Positions 10,794 through 24,625 of a stretch of 64,000 nt of DNA are shown piece by piece. A model generated the notes under the pieces. That model searched no databases, was not told where the DNA came from, and saw nothing but the letters and a program-made list of their open reading frames with translations. The stretch lies in NCBI GenBank assembly GCA_016801885.1, contig CM028888.1:10870170-10934169 (forward strand), given 5' to 3'. A program made the position numbers and the translations under genes. The stretch is from Toxotes chatareus. Lineage: Eukaryota; Chordata; Actinopteri; Toxotidae. How positions within the stretch are numbered: the stretch's first letter is position 1; each line of letters starts with the position of its first letter.

Positions 10794-12954
10794 GTAAGTT
10801 AAGCGTGGCAGCTTGATTCAGTGACTCAGGCGGATACAGTGTGCTTTATGAAATACAGTCTCTGTTTGGCAATTACAAGCTCACAGCTTTGCTCCACTTT
10901 AATGCTGCCTGTGAAGGATATTTGTTGTGGCTGTTCGTCAGGTGCCAACATTTTTTCTGGTTGTACGGGCTGCTGAATGCAGGAATGATCTGCATCTTTT
11001 ATGATCCTTGCTCTTGAAATGTATCACAGAATGAGCAGGTCCAGCAGCTCATCTCGAAGTCAGGTGTGTGGTTCCTGGACGAGCTCGGTTGGTACTGGAG
11101 TGTTTCTTGTGCAGAGCTAATTGCTGTAGTGTTGAAGTGTTGAATTCTCCTGGCGAATCTTACGTGAAAGCCCCCGATCCAGCCGCTGCAGCTATCAGTT
11201 CTTAACTGGAACAAACACCATCCAGTGTAAATACAGCCATCTCCATCACCACAGCTAAATCAACCAGGCTCATGGATGGCACAGATCGGTTTGCTAAAAT
11301 ACCAGGTTGGAGCATCCATATGGTCATGATGAACGTTCCCAAGGGCTCTCAAATGACCACCCTGAGGAAGAAACTGGCATAATGTTGTTGGAAAATGGTG
11401 CACTGTACCAGCTGTGGCAATGCTTTCCCTGCCACAATCACACATTCCTCCCACTCCGTCAGTGAAGTGGGTTCAAATCTGTTTAAGGGCAACTTTCTGT
11501 TTTGAAGAGTTTCACTCCAAAAATAACTATCTGCCATTTGGAACAAATTACATCTACGCTTAAAAATTAGCACGGGCAATTTTTTTTTAAATAAAAGAGA
11601 GGAGGTAACAGCCTCGGATAACACTTCTCAGATTCTGAAGATGTTTAATGAGACACTTAAAACAAAGATCTTTTACGGAATGAATTAATACCATTTTAGA
11701 GGGTAAACTGCTCACAGCTCTGCTATGATTTCTCGCCATCCTTCCTCCAAAAAATGTCAAAAACTGTTTAAAGTGTAAGAGCACAAATGTTTAGGTTTTT
11801 TTTTTTTAAACTTTTGAAAGGAGAATGAGTAAAGCAAAATGGCATGCTTGCCCCGAACCACCCCAAAGTACAAGTCATCAGCAAAGCATCTGTCATGCCT
11901 GTGCATTTGAAGCTTCCTCCCCCTCAGATCCATCCAGTTAACCACAGGCTGTTGGAAGGTCCTGTCAGCAATCAGTCTCTCAGTAATTACTACTGTAGCT
12001 CTGTGCTCTGACCCGGGCCTCAGCTGAAGAGCCAGGGGCCACGTTCCCTTTCATAACGCTGCCTCCTCGCCTCACTCCAGGGCTCCTTCCTGAAGGATGA
12101 TGTTTCGCAGCGATTTTTCTGCTTTTTTTTCTCCAGAAGTAAGTGACAGGAAAGATGGAACAAAGAAAAAGGGTGGCTGACATCTGACAAAGGTTTAGTG
12201 AAAAGATCTGAAGTCAAATGTTGTGAGTTTCACTTGAACTGAAGAGCTTAACTCATTAGTATAAAGTCTGTTGCCGTTTGTCTTGGTGCTGCTGGAGAGA
12301 AATGACAGATCATACTGTTCAGTGCTTGCATTTCTCAGGGATTTGCTTACTTGGTAATTGTTTTCTATGTTTTTGATGTGTTGTTGATGTTGATGCTGTT
12401 TTTGCATCTCAGTCCAATAAAGGAACCTGTAAATGGATGAATGATGATTAATTCAAACTTAAACTTGGGATTAGAACTTGTAGGATTTTGTTGAGACATC
12501 TAATTGTACAATTATACAATTGTAGTTTGTAGTCGTATGGTTTTATTAATCCAAAACAAGGGACTTTACCTTCTACACATTTACCATGTAAGTGAACCTA
12601 CTGAGAAATTTTGGAACAAGCACATTAGCTGTCTTGTACATTAAGCGATTGTAGCGTTGTTACTCATATTCTGTCAGTATGCTGATGAAGTGACAAAGAA
12701 ACTGCCCTTCAGCCAGAGTATAAGAGTTAAATCCTTCAAAAACAGCGTGTCAGCACTTCAACCAAAGGTGTCGGTAACTGCTGTCAGTGTCTGAGGTATC
12801 CTGAGGCAACAGCAACAACTTGTATGTTTTACAGCGCAAAGGTCATAACCCTGATTAAATGTCATCCCTCTGTTACTGACAGTACTTAATCTGAAGCAGG
12901 CGTGTTTAGATAGTCTCTGCTTTTTTTTGAAAGGGTAGGCGAGATATAGACTAA

Positions 12955-13018
12955 TCTAGTGAAATTGTGAATTTTCCTTAGAGGATGAATAAAGTATCTA
13001 TCTATCTATCTGTCTATT
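12955..13018 (+). mobile_element. 3' end of a truncated non-LTR retrotransposon, plus orientation
   Basis: GTGAATTTTCCTTAGAGGAT followed by GAATAAAGTATCTATC and further TATC/TGTC units, then a T run, is the classic teleost LINE tail with its terminal tetranucleotide repeat. Only the last ~60 bases are recognisable; the copy is 5'-truncated. A perfect 11-bp hairpin lies about 100 bases downstream. Confidence 0.75.
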
Positions 13019-13122
13019 TTTTTTTTTTGACCTGACTAATCGAAAGGGAGAAGGGGCTTTCTTTGTATCTAAGCAGTAGATAAATTAGGCTATGATAGAT
13101 CAGAGGAACAACTACCAGTATC

Positions 13123-13148
13123 AAATGCCACATTTACATGTGGCATTT
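13123..13148 (+). repeat. Perfect 11-bp hairpin, 4-base loop
   Basis: AAATGCCACAT (13123-13133), loop TTAC, ATGTGGCATTT (13138-13148). Confidence 0.9.
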
Positions 13149-14114
13149 TGTGGTGAACTACTTCATCAGCAAGAATAGAAGTCCACAGGTTTCATTGGTT
13201 GAAAAAGCCCACTAGCAAATGATCCTTATCAGTGCTCTGTCTAAAATCCATGTGGTTTTTAACTCTGCTGATGGACTGGGCTTCAGTATTTTCACCCATA
13301 AAACATTAGCATTAACACCAACAGACTTCTTTCATTGAAATACGTGGCATATTTTGTAGTGTTTTAGCACAGATTCGAATGTGAATTGGAACTTGGTTTG
13401 GGCTGTATATTTGCTGTGTTTTGCAGTTTGTAGTAAGCTTTGGGGAATTGGACATAAATGCTTATTGATGGTGGCGACCAGACGTCACTGAAGCTAAGTG
13501 CTTTTTAAAAATTAGCAAAGGTCAAAAAAAGGTGACACTGTAGGCTGTGAAGAATCAGTGCATCCCTGCTGGGAAGAAAATTGAACAGTGGCTCACAATG
13601 CGGACAAGTTTATGGAATGATACTCACCCTTGGTTAAGGGAGGTGTGGCGAATGGTAAACACTATGGACTTGTAATGACAGCGTAGCTCTTTTCTAAAAA
13701 TGAGCCTTCTCTATTTGCGCCTTTGCAAGTCTTTCACTCCAGCTTTCACTTTTCTTAGAAGTGGTTTAGAGGGCTTTACTTGGCGGAAGGAGGACATAAT
13801 CAAATGCTTCCTTTTTTTTTTTTGTATAGCTGTTTTTAACTCATTTTAGATGAGGACAGAGATTTAGGATTTTGAAAATTTAGTTGACAAACAGGAAGTC
13901 ATTATGATTTAGAGTACACACACACACAGACAGCACATATTTGGTCTTGTGGTTAATGGTTTAAGGGCAGCAGTTGAGAACAAGAAAAAGACAGAGGTCA
14001 GAAACAGAGTGAGAGTTTGTGCTTACATACAGCCACTTACAGGAAAAAGTTGACTTTCTAAAAATGCTCTGCAATGTAAGTGCACTGAGTCACTAGTGAG
14101 GAGAGGACTCTCTC

Positions 14115-14150
14115 TTAAAGGGGCAGTGTGTGAGACTTGGCCAACTGGCA
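14115..14150 (+). mobile_element. Possible MITE fragment (GCAGTGTGTGAGACTT motif)
   Basis: TAAAGGGGCAGTGTGTGAGA followed by CTTGG resembles the teleost repeat terminus TAAAGG.GCAGTGTGTAGGATTTAGTGG. Only one end is recognisable and no matching inverted copy was located. Confidence 0.4.
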
Positions 14151-17100
14151 AATTCGTACTCAAAAACAAAGAGGGGGTATCAATCAAAATATATCCATCA
14201 AGACGCCCTCTCTTTGTGTTTGTACAAGTGCCGCATACTTGTTCCAGGACTTGGCTCACTAGCCACTCTCAACCAAGTTTCAACCCTCACCCTTATGTTG
14301 AGCTAATGTTATCTTGAATAAATTTAACCTCAGCACAAGTCAGGTGTTGACATGTTGCCAAACTTGCATGGATTGGGGAATAATGTTTTCCACACAGACT
14401 GATTATGTAACTGGCAGGTTGTGTTTTTACCATTACTGTTACGCTGACGATGGCAATTTCACTCCCAGTCTGCCCAGTCAGAGAGAGATGGGAAGATGTA
14501 GTGGTGGCTGAGGAATGCGACGGATAGCTGAGGAAAGAGTAGAGGAAGGCTGCAACTCAGGTCAGCCCCCTTGCAGTTACTACTTCTTCCTCTCATGTTG
14601 GAGTCTGGAAGCTACAGTGACTCACTATTGTCTCTAGAGTTGCAAAGTGGTATTACGATTCAGGATGGGCTGGGGTTGGCTGGTTACCAAGCTAACTTCA
14701 GTGGATATTTCTGCAACACAATACATAGGTGTCTTTGACATAACTTCAAAACGTATTTCCTATCACTCAGTTAATAATTTTTGAACTGTAACTAAAATAC
14801 TTTATTTTTCCTGGCGTCATCTCCTCCGACTAAAGCTAAGCTCCTCTTCTTCAGAGAAATCCCCCTTTTCTCCCCCAGGGGATTGTGTGACACTTGTCAA
14901 AACACCGCAACATGGGAAAAGGACACACACACTCTAACACACTCACACACCTTTGTTGGAGGGCGCTTGTAACACTGTATTGAGACAGAAACATGAATAC
15001 AGACATACTTGTCTGGGGTTTTCTTCAAGGCTTGTGGTGCTGAAATGTTGCATCACACGGAAGAAGGGATCGTCTGTATCCGAAGTCCTTGTTTCCTTTG
15101 AATCTTTTCCTGCTGATGATAGGTTGTTTGTTTTTTTTAAATCTGGAAATCAGTCCAGTCATCAGGTAATCTATATGGACGTGAAGGTGTTTATGATGTG
15201 TGCTGTGTGGTGATTTTATTTTTTTTTTTAAATCCCACACTGGATAGTGACAGCAGAACTGCAGAATATAAATACTTTTGAAAATGACAGCAAAGGTAAC
15301 AACCAGCGAATCAGCCATTTAAAGCATGAAGAAGTATATAAATAAACACAAGTAAATTCTTTAAATCCAACTAACAAGTGCTGTTCTTCTCAATGTGCCC
15401 TGCCAGACAAAATGTAAGAAGGTAAGCATAACTCTGCCAGACTTCATGACTTCTCTGTCAGTTGCATAGTATTGTTAATGAGCATCACCTGTTGTTGGGC
15501 TGTGTGGAGCCTTTCATATTTTGAGTATGGCATATGCACAACTACACTTAACAATTACATTTAATAATAGGCCTCCATATCTGACCGAAAGTAGATAAGC
15601 TTTGATTCAAATATTAATGAGTTAATTGTCATTAATGGTGCATTATGGGACATGGGTGAACCAAATTATTTTTGTGGTTTTTCTAAATCTCAACGTTAAT
15701 GGGGAAAAAAGTGGGGTAAAAGTGGGTTTATATTCTAAGTAAAGAGACCAAAACCACAGCTGTGATTCATGAAAATTAGTCTTGATGCCAAAATCAGAGT
15801 CTAATGATCTGTGGCTGTAATCGTCTGAGATATATCACAAGCTCAGCGCTAATTTCTAACATTATTCAGTTTACAATTTACAGCTTGGCAATTTAGCAAA
15901 AAGCTGTGACTTGCAATTAGTGCAACATGTGAAAGAACTTGTATTCACGACTGGGAAGCGGAGCAGGTAGGTGTTAAGTGCCTAGTGAAGATACTTAAAG
16001 AAAAGGCACTGAAGCAAAAGCAGCTCTCATTCAGTTACTTTTACTTTTTAGAGACTTTTTTCCTGATCTTTTGATTTCATGGTTGCTCTCTGTGAACTTT
16101 CGGTTTCTGTCCTTTGTCACATAGTGTAGTGCGTTTGCTAAAATGACTGTGTAGAAGCATCCGGGCATCAAACAATAGTAAAAGTTACTAGTTTGAGAGA
16201 GGATGCTTTCGTGGACATTTCAGCGCTGTGGTGTAAGGAGGCTGACATTTTTCAACCACAGTCAAAAGTATCTTCATTAACAAGGAGCTCTACTATTTGG
16301 CGAAGCATATAGATTGTCGAACAACAGGTGACATTAGGAGCTACTCACGGTGCACCATGGGAGGAAGGAAGTGGTATTTACAAGGTTTGCCAAAAAAAAA
16401 AAGATGAGCAGGTGTGAAGCTCTATCTACAGCAACAGTGTTTACTCATGCAAATACATTATGAGTAAGTGTGTATATGTGGATGCGTGTGAGGATGCAAT
16501 CAAGTGTCAAGTGTGCATGCAGTGCATACATGCAACTGTATCCGTAATAACTAAGGTTGAAAGTGTGTTAGAGGTGGTAGCTGCAGCACTTCTTCATTTA
16601 CCAGGGCCTGCAAAAGTAAACCAGAAGCCTTTTAAGATTATGAATTAACAAATGATGATTTTAATCGACACCTGTCAGCAAGTTAGGAAAGGAAATATTT
16701 TTTTTTGATACACTTGTATTTAATGTTTGCACCTATAACAAAATTTTCAGGAATAGTTGTACCTATCTTACCAAGATAGCAAGTTTCTCTGTGCTTGTTT
16801 GTATTTAGCAGTTTTTCTTAAGTCATATTAGAAATTGTAGCACCTTGTTTTGTTGAAAAGATGATGAAGAAGAATAAAAATCATTGCGAATCTGCTTAAT
16901 GCTGTATGGTGCCAGTGGATATCAGTAATGACAAGTAATCTGCGGAAAGTGCAGTAGTTTTTACAGTGAGCCTGGGAACAGTCATGGGGGAGCGTTTTGA
17001 AAGCGTGGAATTCAGTGCTGAAATTCAAAACAGCAGCCAACTGATGGAAAACACAGCAAGCCTGCTGAATAGACCCCAATGCTTTTCTTCCTTATTGCTT

Positions 17101-17597
17101 GCAGTTGTTGAAGAATTATTGCAATCAAATTAAGACATTGAAAAATTTCCTCATGGCATTGACAAGCTCTGTGAGGCATTCTCATGTGTTTTCAACAACT
17201 TTTATGTTAAGCTATGAGTAATTGTTCCGAGGCAGCTGTATATTCACCCAGATGTGCAGATGTTATAGGTGGTTCACTGTCAAAGTGGCGAAACCCTCTG
17301 TTGTGAGAACCCATCGTTATTAGTGCCAGCATCCTTGTGCAACATTACACGTTCTAATTCTCTGGAATCCTGTTGGTCTTCCAAGACCATATGTATAAAT
17401 GGTTAAGTAATCATGTTTACAGATACAACCATGTGTACTGTATGTATGTGTGTTCATATTTGTGTGAGCATGTACGTGTGTGTGTCCTAGCAGGCGAGCA
17501 GCTGCTGTAGCTCATTAGGGTCTGCTAGAAACAGCTGTGAAACTCCATGGCAACCAGATGCAAACAGCTACAGGAATGCATGGAGTTGGTGTTAGAG

Positions 17598-17618
17598 TTT
17601 CTCTCTCTATCTCTCTCT

Positions 17619-17698
<80 letters not shown>
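17598..17698 (+). repeat. Compound (TC)n-(CA)n microsatellite
   Basis: An interrupted (TC)n run at 17598-17642 is followed directly by a perfect (CA)n run at 17642-17698 (about 28 units). Confidence 0.95.
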
Positions 17699-17701
<3 letters not shown>

Positions 17702-17901
17702 CACTCTGTGTGCCAAGTGCAGTGAATGGATGAGCAGCTTGGATGGATGGTGGAGAGCTTTGCATGTCGACACATACCAGTCGGGTGATGAGTACATGAG
17801 TACACACACACATATGCGCACATATGCACACAGTGAACCAACAACTTGTATTAAACAGCCAGTATTGCTCCCCTTGCTCACCTGCCAGGTGCTCAAATCT
17901 G

Positions 17902-17949
17902 AAAAAAAAAAAAAAAAAAAAAAAAAAGAAAAACAAACAAAAAAAAAAA
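17902..17949 (+). repeat. Poly-A tracts
   Basis: A 26-base A run (17902-17927) is followed by AAACAAACAAA and a second A run (17940-17949). It could be a retroposon tail, but no element body is recognisable to the left. Confidence 0.85.
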
Positions 17950-18031
17950 TCCATAATAATATTTAATCAAAATACCCTGCAGCTTTCTCATCACTTATTG
18001 TCCTTTTGCTTGTGCTGTAAAAATTGCAATT

Positions 18032-18034
<3 letters not shown>

Positions 18035-18070
<36 letters not shown>
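18035..18070 (+). repeat. (AT)n microsatellite
   Basis: An uninterrupted AT alternation of 18 units, self-complementary and able to extrude as a cruciform. Confidence 0.95.
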
Positions 18071-18072
<2 letters not shown>

Positions 18073-19347
18073 AGTCAGGGCTGCGCCCAGATCAGGACTT
18101 TCCAATTTGACTCTGAGTCGCCAGTTTGATTTTATTCTATTCTTATACTATTGCTCATAAATTTTTGTCAATACACCTTTCCCGGAATTATGAGAAATAC
18201 ATAGATTCATTCATTGTCTTTATTGACATGTGTCTTACAGAGTACATTCACACAGTCTCTGGTTATTTTTATGTCGTTACCCCACTTCTTAGAGCCTGGA
18301 ACTGGTCCAGTAGCTTAAAGGGTTGAATCGTTGATACATCTAAGTGCTACACACGCGTCACACTTTACATCTCATTGCTCCATTTTGCGCTGCTCCTTCA
18401 ACCTATTTCCATTAACGTGACGCATGACGATGACGCAAAGGGCCACGTAATAAAATAAATTCCAATTATATCACTGACAACATGAGGCTCCACTTGGGTG
18501 GGTGCTGATGATATGAATCATTAATATTTAGAGGGTAGTGCTAATTTCAAGTCATCCCAGTATTTGCTAGCTGGACATCTGGACAGCCCTCTATGTCCCA
18601 CTTGGTAAAATTTTCACCAGAAAATAGATTTGCATATTATATTATCAGTGAGATATTTTTAGTCACCTGTACTTAGGTAAAAAAAACAAAAACATTTAAG
18701 TCCTAGTTTTGTGTAGTTTTAGTAAAACAGTATGAAACCATGAAAAACAAATAAGCAAATGAAAGTTGTTCAGTGTTCATGAGTGTTGGAAGTCAGCTGT
18801 TTTGGAGGTGGGCTTTATGGCCTAAAACTTAAAAAAAAAAATAAAATAAATTTTTAACTTGCTATACTTTTTGTCTGAGCTCTGGTGTTTGTGGTTGACT
18901 CATAAACCAACTGCATTGGCTGGGGAACTTCTTGGGAAAATATAAACAATAATCAGATGGTGTGTGTGTGGCTGTCTGGGAAGGGAAGTGAATATTTGTG
19001 CACCCATGAGCATTTGTTTTTGCATGTATCATTGGTCTTCTTCGTGTGTCTGTTTGTTTCCAGTTAGTCATCCACCAGTGTGTGCGTCAGTGTGTATGTG
19101 TGTGTGTTTGTCTTTCATGGGTAAAGTTGCCCATATTTCCCCTCTTAGTCATGAGTGATAGATTCATGGCAGCACCTCAAAGGGCTGGATACTGTACCCT
19201 GTGGGGTGGGGAAATCTACTGAGGGAGAAATGAAGATGGCAAGCAAGTCCTGCATGTGAGAAATAAATAGGGATAGACAACTGAGTCAGAAAAACTGTAA
19301 TGGATTTTGTGGAGGGAAAAAAGGAGACGGGAAGAAAGTTAAACAAT

Positions 19348-19366
19348 AAAAAAAAAAAAAAAAAAA
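19348..19366 (+). repeat. Poly-A tract
   Basis: About 19 A residues following AAACAAT. A retroposon tail is possible but no body is recognised. Confidence 0.85.
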
Positions 19367-20749
19367 CGCTTTCACTCGTCAGTGAAAGAGTGTGAAAGGA
19401 AAACAGTTAAGCATGGTGCAAAAATCTAAAGATAAGGCGCACTGAAAGGTTAAACTCTGGAATATTAATTGTTGTGAGTTGTTGTTTAGAAGTTTCACCT
19501 GAGCAGGTTTAAATGCAGCATCTGTGAGGTTCACAGTGTATGTGTGTGAGTATCTCTTCCCTGATGCAGCCAGCTCTGCGTTACCTCTGCTGACTGGCAC
19601 AAACACAGACATAAACACAGCACCACAGTTTCAAGGACAGTGAGAGATAGACATGTTCTGAAACATCGTGACTTTCATGAAACTTCACACTGTTACTATT
19701 TTGTGATATAATTAGTTTAACAGTAAAATATGGTCTGTTGAGCAAACAGCTGCTGTTGAGCAAACTCATGCTATGGATGGACCACGTGGCTGGAGCAGTT
19801 TACTTTATCCTTCTGCACAATGTCTCAACTCCTTGGTAAAAAGCCCATATACAGAAAATGATTTCATTACAGCACTGGAACTTACCTTTATTCATCTTAT
19901 GCTCTGTTGTTTGTTATAGTGGCTAGTGACTAAAACCATCATCATCCAACACAACATTTGTGCAGCTATTTAAAGGTCTGAACATGTGTCGCTTACAGTT
20001 TTTCCAGGCACAGTAGATGTGCCCATCTAACACCACATTTGTGTGCATTTTCTGGGTGTTATACAGAGTCGTTCTTGTGAATGTAGTGAGTCACTAACTG
20101 GAGCAGGAACCGATGAAAATGGATTGAAGGGCGAAAAAAAAAAAGGGAAAGTACAATAGTTTCAAATAAAATATGTCCCTGAAACACACTGAGAATCACA
20201 GACTGATGATATGTTAATGCAAGAGTATCTAACAGTGCATTTTTCCCTTTTTAAAAGTGGATATTTTGATGAGTGGTTGCTACTTAAAATGACTCAAAAC
20301 CTTCTTAGCATTACTGTGGGCGTTAATGTGAAGCCAGCGGAGAAGTTTGTGTGTTATTTTAGGACTCTGCAGACCAACTCCTATTCACAAGTCAAAGTGT
20401 TTATTTTGGCCTGCACACAGCACCAGATGGGTGGAGTTTGGTGCATCAAAGCAATTCAGAAAAGTCACAGAAAAGTATCCAAAAAACCCCTCACTGAAAA
20501 ATATTGTTCTGTGGAGCAGATACCACCCAGCTGACACTACATGTAGGATAAAACAAGCTACAGATCCGTCTAATGATTTTTAGACTTTTGATCCTCTGTA
20601 TTAGGTCTGTTTTAGATGTTTGTTTCTGAAAGCTGTACTTCAGGTAAACCTGCTGAGTTCCAGAACAGGTGGCCACAGACTGGCTTCCATTTAATCTACT
20701 TCGTTACTCCCTGTTAGTAAAATTCTGCTTCTAAAAACCGTGACAACCG

Positions 20750-20960
20750 ACTCGGGTTGCAGTAGAGGCAGATAGGCGGAGCGGCATTAATCATGTAGTT
20801 GTTTTGGTTGTTTTTCAGCCACGCATCTCCAAAACTGGGTCACAGCTCCCCCCAGCCTTTGCTTGCCATTTTGCCAGATCGTCCGCCTGAGCCTGCCATA
20901 CGAAGAATGATATTTGCATTGGACTCTGTGGGGGGAAATTGGCTTATCCCTCCTGCCTCT
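20750..20960. promoter_or_regulatory. Candidate conserved non-coding element
   Basis: Repeat-free mixed-composition block containing GCATTAATCATG, TTTGCTTGCCATTTTGCC and ATGATATTTGCAT. No open frame fits JADE or any family I recognise. Confidence 0.3.
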
Positions 20961-21689
20961 TAAGTCTCCTTCACTCTTTCTTGTCAGTGACCCAGTTTTT
21001 TAACCTTTATTTATTGAGGGAAGGTTTTCTCAGCGTGTTTGCCCTCTCACTTTTCCCTTCTCTGAAACATATCTTGCTTCATATTCATGATTTCACACAC
21101 ATTCACACCTGGGAGCTGCAGAGTACATGCGTAGCCTCTGCTGAGCAGATCCTGACTGGAGCAGTGTGGGGGCTACGGGCCTTGTTCAAGCCAGTTGTTT
21201 TGTTAACAGCTTGAATTTTTGTGCTAATATTGCCTTTCAAAACTTCTTTCAACCTCTGAAATTATATGTTCTTTATCAGATTTTTTTTTTTTTTGGTTTA
21301 ATTTACATGCTGTTACATAATTTAGCATGTGCAAGCTGCCAAGTTCAGTTACCATCTTTGACATGTGGCCATTTAGTAACACCACTGAAGAAGTTTGGAG
21401 GTTAAATGCTTTGCTCAAGGACATTTGCAGAGAACAGCTTTTCCCTGACCAGTCTCCAGTCCAAGCAGCTTCCAGCTCAAAATCCATCTTACTTAACCTC
21501 CAAGCTACTACAGACCTGAATTTTGATATTCAAATTTAAATTTTCAGACAAACTACATGGATGATCTTTTCTGCCTTTTTATTTTTCTTTAAGCGTTCTT
21601 CTGGCTCTGGCTCTGACTCCGACTCGTTGCTTTGAATACATGATTGTGAACATGAACGGAGGGCAGAGTTTTAGCTTGCTAGAGGCCAA

Positions 21690-22010
21690 AAATCACATCT
21701 GTTCAAACGGAGGAGCGCAGTCAGTCAGTCAGTCAGTCAAAGCCTTATTGAAGCGGGAACAAAGCTTAATTGCATGACCTTTGAGTGAAGCCTTGGCAAT
21801 CAGCCTGCCCTTGGCGTGGAGGGGAGCGCCATCGCTCCACGCATCATTCAGGCCAGGGCTTGTGATGAGGAGCCGGCGTTCAGAGAAATCTCAAAAGGAC
21901 TTGTTCACTGTCTCGTCTCACGCTAATGAGGGGCATAAATTGTAGGCTGAGTGCCTTTTCAGAGCTCGGCAGTACGAAGCTAGGCTAATAGCTACGGATG
22001 TGACATTTCA
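21690..22010. promoter_or_regulatory. Candidate conserved non-coding element with nuclear-receptor-like site and hairpin
   Basis: Repeat-free except for (TCAG)n at 21719-21738. It contains GCTTAATTGCATGACCTTTG (about 21764-21783), which includes a TGACCTTTG receptor half-site, the hairpin at 21814-21842 and CGCTAATGAGG. Confidence 0.35.
21814..21842 (+). other. Bulged GC-rich hairpin
   Basis: GCGTGG (21814-21819) pairs with CCACGC (21837-21842); inside, GAGCG (21824-21828) pairs with CGCTC (21833-21837) around CCAT. Position 21837 can serve only one of the two stems, so the stem is about 10 bp with a 5-base bulge. Confidence 0.6.
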
Positions 22011-24469
22011 GATCTAAGAGGGGAGAGGGTACTATAGAAAGAGCAAGAGGAAATCCTTTTCACATTCCTATCAAATCCTTTATGTGTTATTTGAAAAGTA
22101 TCAAGTCGGTAAAGGCTGTTGATACGAGTGATTCGGTTTAGCGAGACATAATGTTTCTGCATAATAACAGTGACTCCCTCCACTGTTGCCTTTATGCCTC
22201 TTTCCCTCTCATCCGTCCTGAGCTGGAGTAGGGTGTAGTGAGCACTCTGAAAGGTTTCTTCTGCCTGTGCTCTTTTTGCCCTGTATGGTGCCTGTTTCTG
22301 CAGTGCTCACACAAAGAACAAGCTGCCATCAGAACTATGCCTGATGCCATAAATGGTGAAGAAGAGGAATATAAAAAAAATAAATAAATTTTGAATTGCA
22401 CCTCAGGGCTCAGCGGTAAAAAATCACAGGTGGGTTGTCAAAGAGTTTGCATAAATATAACCATTTGTGGCACGAAAAAAGTTGCACCAAAGGTAATTTT
22501 TGGATATTTTTGATATGATGTACGTATCATTTTTGTTTTGTTTCATCACTCATCACTCTGCATGATATGTCTCTTTTTATATATCTCTTCGTGCTAGCTG
22601 TTCGACTTATCATCTTATTAATAATACATGTTGGTTGCTGTCGTCTGAAGCCTTTGTGCTGGGACAGGATGTGTTTTGAACAGTAAATGTAGGCGGTTTA
22701 ATGAACTGGGTAAAGGTTGAACTGCCCTTGCAATGTATCAAGATAGAGAGTAGGATGTTTTGAAAAATGTCATGGATATTTACTGTAAGAACACCTGTAC
22801 TATGTGCTAATCCAGTCTTGATTATATTCTCTGGGCAGTTTCTTGGCTGATACAGGGCAGTTTCTCGGTGCATATTTGTCTTCTTTGAAGCAAGAATCTA
22901 GTGCCTCTCCTTCTTCTCTGTCTTTTCTTTTGTGATGCATTTTTTTCTCAGACCATCTTAAAAAAAAAACTTAAAAAAAAAACTTAGTTTTCCGGACCGT
23001 GAAAAGGACGGAAAATGAGGGAGAGAAAAAACGGGGAGGAGGAACAGAAGATCCAGAATAAGAGGCTTCTCCTGGAAGAACATCAGGAAAAGAAGCTAGC
23101 CAGTTGAATTTGCACTTTAGTTTCTTTTCTCTCTGTCTCTTCTTCTTTGTGCTACTGTCCTTCTCCTCTTCTCTTTCTTATCCTGTCTGTGTTTCTTCTT
23201 TTCCCTTGTTCTCTCTACTGGCACATTTGGAGAGGTGTCAGACAAGCCAAATGTTTTCTCTTCTCCTTGTCTTTTTTCATCCCATTTCGTCCTGCCTGTC
23301 CGTTAAACATATATCTTTGCCTTTTCTTGCACTAAGCTCTCCTCCCTCTCTGCTCCTCTCTGTCCAGCTCGGTGAGAGGGGAAATACAGCCTGTGGCTGT
23401 TTGATAAAGAACAACATGGAAAAACATTGCTGCTGCAGTCAAACAAATATGAAGAGGAGGGTGAAGTGCAGTGATGTGTGTGTGTGTGTGAACTACTTGT
23501 TCATACAATATGTCTCTGAACACCTTTTGGGGAGCTTTTATGTTAATTTTACTTTCTTAATGTGGACTCATTTGGTGATGGCACTGCAGGAGGAGAGAGG
23601 AGAGGTGAGTCTGAGCAAGTCCTCTCAGCAGCAAAGTTTAAATGCTTAATGACTTAGTAAATTTTTTTTTTTGTTTTTTTTGCTGTATTTTATTTTTACA
23701 GCACTTTATTGAAACATGCTTGTTTACTGACTTTGAGCCTTGTTGTAGCTGCAGGTTGTTGTTGTCCTTGTCTGTCTTTGCTTTAAAACTTGAGGTCACC
23801 CCTGTTTTTTGTTCTTTTGTTTGTATCACACTCCTGTGTGTATGTGTGTATGACTAAAAAATGCTGCTTTTTGAGTCTTCTATGATTATGATCATTACTT
23901 CTATGACACCTTGGATTTTTTGTTGTTTTGTCACTTTTTATAGACAAACTGATTAACTGATTGATCAAACTGTACTGTTAAAACCTTTATTTTGTGGATA
24001 CATTGAGAACTGAGCAAGAGAGGGGAGCAGAGGTCCGTGTTGCCTTCATCTCCATAAATATAAAGCAAATTTGGAGCAAAAGAATGTGCACTTATTGTAG
24101 TGTATTTTCTTTGGATAAAGGCTGCAAGGTGCCACATTCCTGTCTTTGTGCATGTTAGAGAAAGACACACACACACACAGACACACACTCTTCTCTCTGT
24201 CATTCTGTCTTTCTCTCATCAAGCCCTTTTCTCTCCCTCTCCATCTTTTTCTCACTCTTAATCACCCACTCAAAACACACACACACACTTCTTCCTGAGT
24301 CCTGTGGACCTTCCAAGCAGCCAATCATTAGAGCCCGTCCCTGTGCTCTGATGTGGCTGCTAAAATTAGCCTCCTCTCTCTGTGAGTCGACATCTGCCAT
24401 GACGCACTGTGGAGAGCCAGGTAGCCATGAAGCCCAGAGGAGAGAGAAAACTCTTCTAGTCATTCCTTT

Positions 24470-24625
24470 CTTTGCCTCTCCTCTCCTCTCCCCTCTCCTC
24501 TCCTCTCCTCTCCTCTCCTCTCCTCTCTCCTCTCCTCTCCTCTCCTCCTCTCCTCCTCCCCCTCTCCCTCTCCCTCTCCTCCCTCCCCTCTCCTCTCCCC
24601 TCTCCTCTCCCCTCTCCTTTCTTTT
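24470..24625 (+). repeat. (CTCCT)n pentanucleotide-based pyrimidine tract
   Basis: Tandem CTCCT units with CCCTCTCC variants form about 150 bases of nearly pure pyrimidine on the + strand. The tract continues more loosely to about 24780. Mirror-symmetric stretches could adopt H-DNA. Confidence 0.9.

Noticed and set aside
17525..17966. Overlapping open frames of 115-139 codons on both strands
   Set aside because: Generated by the (TC)n-(CA)n-poly-A cluster; repetitive VCVCV and HTHTH peptides.
23104..23649. 181-codon plus-strand open frame rich in Phe, Leu and Ser
   Set aside because: Arises from a pyrimidine-rich stretch. No recognisable domain, no promoter, and no splice pattern tying it to a gene.
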